Below, one piece after another: positions 63,501-64,000 of a DNA stretch of 64,000 bases. The stretch covers positions 54,027 to 118,026 of the forward strand of contig NZ_BMYF01000015.1 of assembly GCF_014652135.1 (NCBI RefSeq). Direction: 5' to 3'. Origin of the DNA: Mongoliitalea lutea. Its GTDB lineage: Bacteria; Bacteroidota; Bacteroidia; Cytophagales; Cyclobacteriaceae. The translations under genes and the position numbers were made by a program. Position 1 is the stretch's first letter. Every line of letters begins with the position of its first letter. The notes under the pieces are model-generated. The model saw nothing but the letters and a program-made list of their open reading frames with translations. It ran no database searches and had not been told where the DNA came from.

Positions 63501-63743
63501 CTTGACCTGAGGGGGAAGAACATTTTCATATTCCAAAGTCTTCAATCGACTATGGAAGGAATTGTCATAAGGGAAATCCAAATGATGCAATTCAAAAAGC
63601 AATTCACTTATTCTTTCTCCAAATTGCCGTAATTTCCATAGGCTAGTAACAGGATCCTGATACAGATTAAATTCAGCAGCTTGCCCGATATTGAAAAGAA
63701 TGGGGTATTCAAATGCTAGGTATGAAAAATTGGATTGGGTCAT
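60510..63743 (-). CDS. hsdR: Type I restriction endonuclease subunit HsdR
   Basis: A 1077-residue protein. An N-terminal DUF4145-like helical domain comes first. The nuclease-type N-domain (GIVEAKKYA, the E-x-K centre) follows, then SF2 translocase motifs: Walker A MATGTGKTRT, DEAHRGY, AIGLTATPA, and QMLGRATRRCDEIG. A C-terminal EcoEI-type domain closes the protein. It cuts unmethylated DNA after translocation. It is the first gene of the long left-reading unit. Confidence 0.96.
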   Translation of the reverse strand: MTQSNFSYLAFEYPILFNIGQAAEFNLYQDPVTSLWKLRQFGERISELLFELHHLDFPYDNSFHSRLKTLEYENVLPPQVKDLLHTIKHKGNLAVHDNKGSLEDAKGLLFSTFKIAKWFYQTYSEENDDLSKVKFHLPENKDARHALHVLEQEYADLQQKFEKLLQERSVAALPQEKKEAIQTRSQQAARKIEMSEAETRLLIDEQLRIAGWEVDTQEINFKKNKTLPQRGKNLAIAEWPCGSKWADYALFIGFELYGIVEAKKYAADISTDLSQSKIYAELVETKHEAALLGEWQGYKVPFLFSTNGRPYLEQIKTKSGVWFLDVRNKHGRSKALQGWYSPEGLVKLLEKDLKASEEKLKTEPVDFLESATGLGLRKYQLNAIQELEKVLLGDPNRTRALITMATGTGKTRTIIGLCYRLIQSNRFQRILFLVDRTLLATQAINAFKDNKIIGLNTFSEIYGVKELGAKVPELDTRLHFATVQGMVKRVFYSEESEVPPVDQYDCIIIDEAHRGYLMDREMDEDDLDFKDQRDYVSKYRMVLDYFDAFAIGLTATPALHTSEIFGPAVYTYSYREAVIDGYLIDHEPPYIIKTELGEEGIIWEKGAQPKALDRENNQIVELEKLEDELKIDIAGFNRKVITPGFNRTVIQYLVQELDPDGEEKTLVFAATDEHADMVVQYLKEEFEAIGVEVADNAIQKITGKSYNPQEQLNRFKNEKYPNIAVTVDLLTTGIDVPSICNLIFIRRIKSRILYEQMLGRATRRCDEIGKEVFRIYDAVKIYETLEDFTQMKPVVANPKVSFQQLVEELKSIDQGERAKRQVEQLVAKIQRKKKFLEGDQEEKFVYNAKGAQPDEFIETLRNLDTPSAVEKIIQVSGLWKFLDELKAGVNLPLVSEHEDRFLGIERGYGKAKKPEDYLDNFAQFIQDNQNKIEALKIVCSRPTELDRKALKELMLALDQEGYNAPTLNAAWKAAKNEDIAADIISYIRTLSLGSSLISHEERVKKAVDSIRGMKTWNKTQLKWIDRFEKQLLKETVLRKEDLDEDPFDEAGGFERLNKIFEEQLEEVIAQINQNLYA

Positions 63744-63823
63744 GAAGAATATGTAACCAGAAAATTTCCATTGCTAATATATCGAAAACAGGTTTTAAAA
63801 AAAAATGATAGTTTTAAAAGTTT

Positions 63824-64000
<177 letters not shown>

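Overview
The window looks like a chromosome segment from a marine or soil Bacteroidota bacterium, most like the Cytophagales (Cyclobacteriaceae/Algoriphagus type). The grounds are a PorV/PorU2-type secretion pair, a DUF4421-type envelope protein, a DUF2027-Smr protein, split methylmalonyl-CoA mutase genes, TAnnTTTG promoter elements and AT-rich spacers with few strong Shine-Dalgarno sites. The genus is inferred from protein style, not computed. No rRNA, tRNA, CRISPR array or insertion sequence was recognised.

Layout. 1-5645: end of a PorV/PorQ-like barrel gene and a 1676-residue C25 (gingipain/PorU2-like) protein. 5647-15324: a TVP38-type membrane protein, a trans-sulfuration enzyme, and a coupled minus-strand operon tamB-like, photolyase, DUF2027/Smr and an unknown gene. 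15338-21662: housekeeping (tsaD, smpB, an HNH protein, a purF-like gene, hemG, sucD). 21794-26453: two histidine kinases, the second with a receiver domain and an altered H-box. 26456-32732: a LolD/FtsX-type ABC transporter with a small exported partner, a class IV aminotransferase, a MerC-domain protein, lipoproteins, cytochrome c, SCO and HemJ, suggesting metal, heme and respiratory-chain functions. 32763-40671: meaB, dnaA, a two-gene split 5'-nucleotidase, mutA and mutB. 40823-50413: a cation/proton antiporter, ferredoxin, ferredoxin reductase and a MarR regulator, a MORN-like protein, an aminotransferase, a DUF4421-type protein and an ALDH7-type dehydrogenase.

50539-64000 is a defence island. 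It holds an XRE-ImmA/PIN pair reading left. A right-reading short type II CBASS follows: patatin phospholipase, CD-NTase with a +1 frameshift, and an E2-like protein with a SEC-C zinc motif. Meeting it tail to tail is a left-reading unit of about 8.7 kb: hsdR, hsdM, hsdS, a 67-residue toxin-like ORF, an XRE antitoxin-like gene, a SecB-like chaperone gene and a KAP P-loop NTPase. The middle three have the order of toxin-antitoxin-chaperone modules. A GIY-YIG nuclease gene is cut by the right edge.

How they fit. mutA/mutB and meaB serve propionate/methylmalonyl-CoA metabolism. hemG and hemJ are two unrelated protoporphyrinogen oxidases in one window. FNR plus 2Fe-2S ferredoxin form an electron-transfer pair, probably under the adjacent MarR protein, since both promoters share a motif. 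The defence island combines abortive-infection, restriction and addiction modules. Its most unusual points are the broken cyclase gene and the chaperone-addicted-looking module joined to restriction genes and a KAP ATPase.
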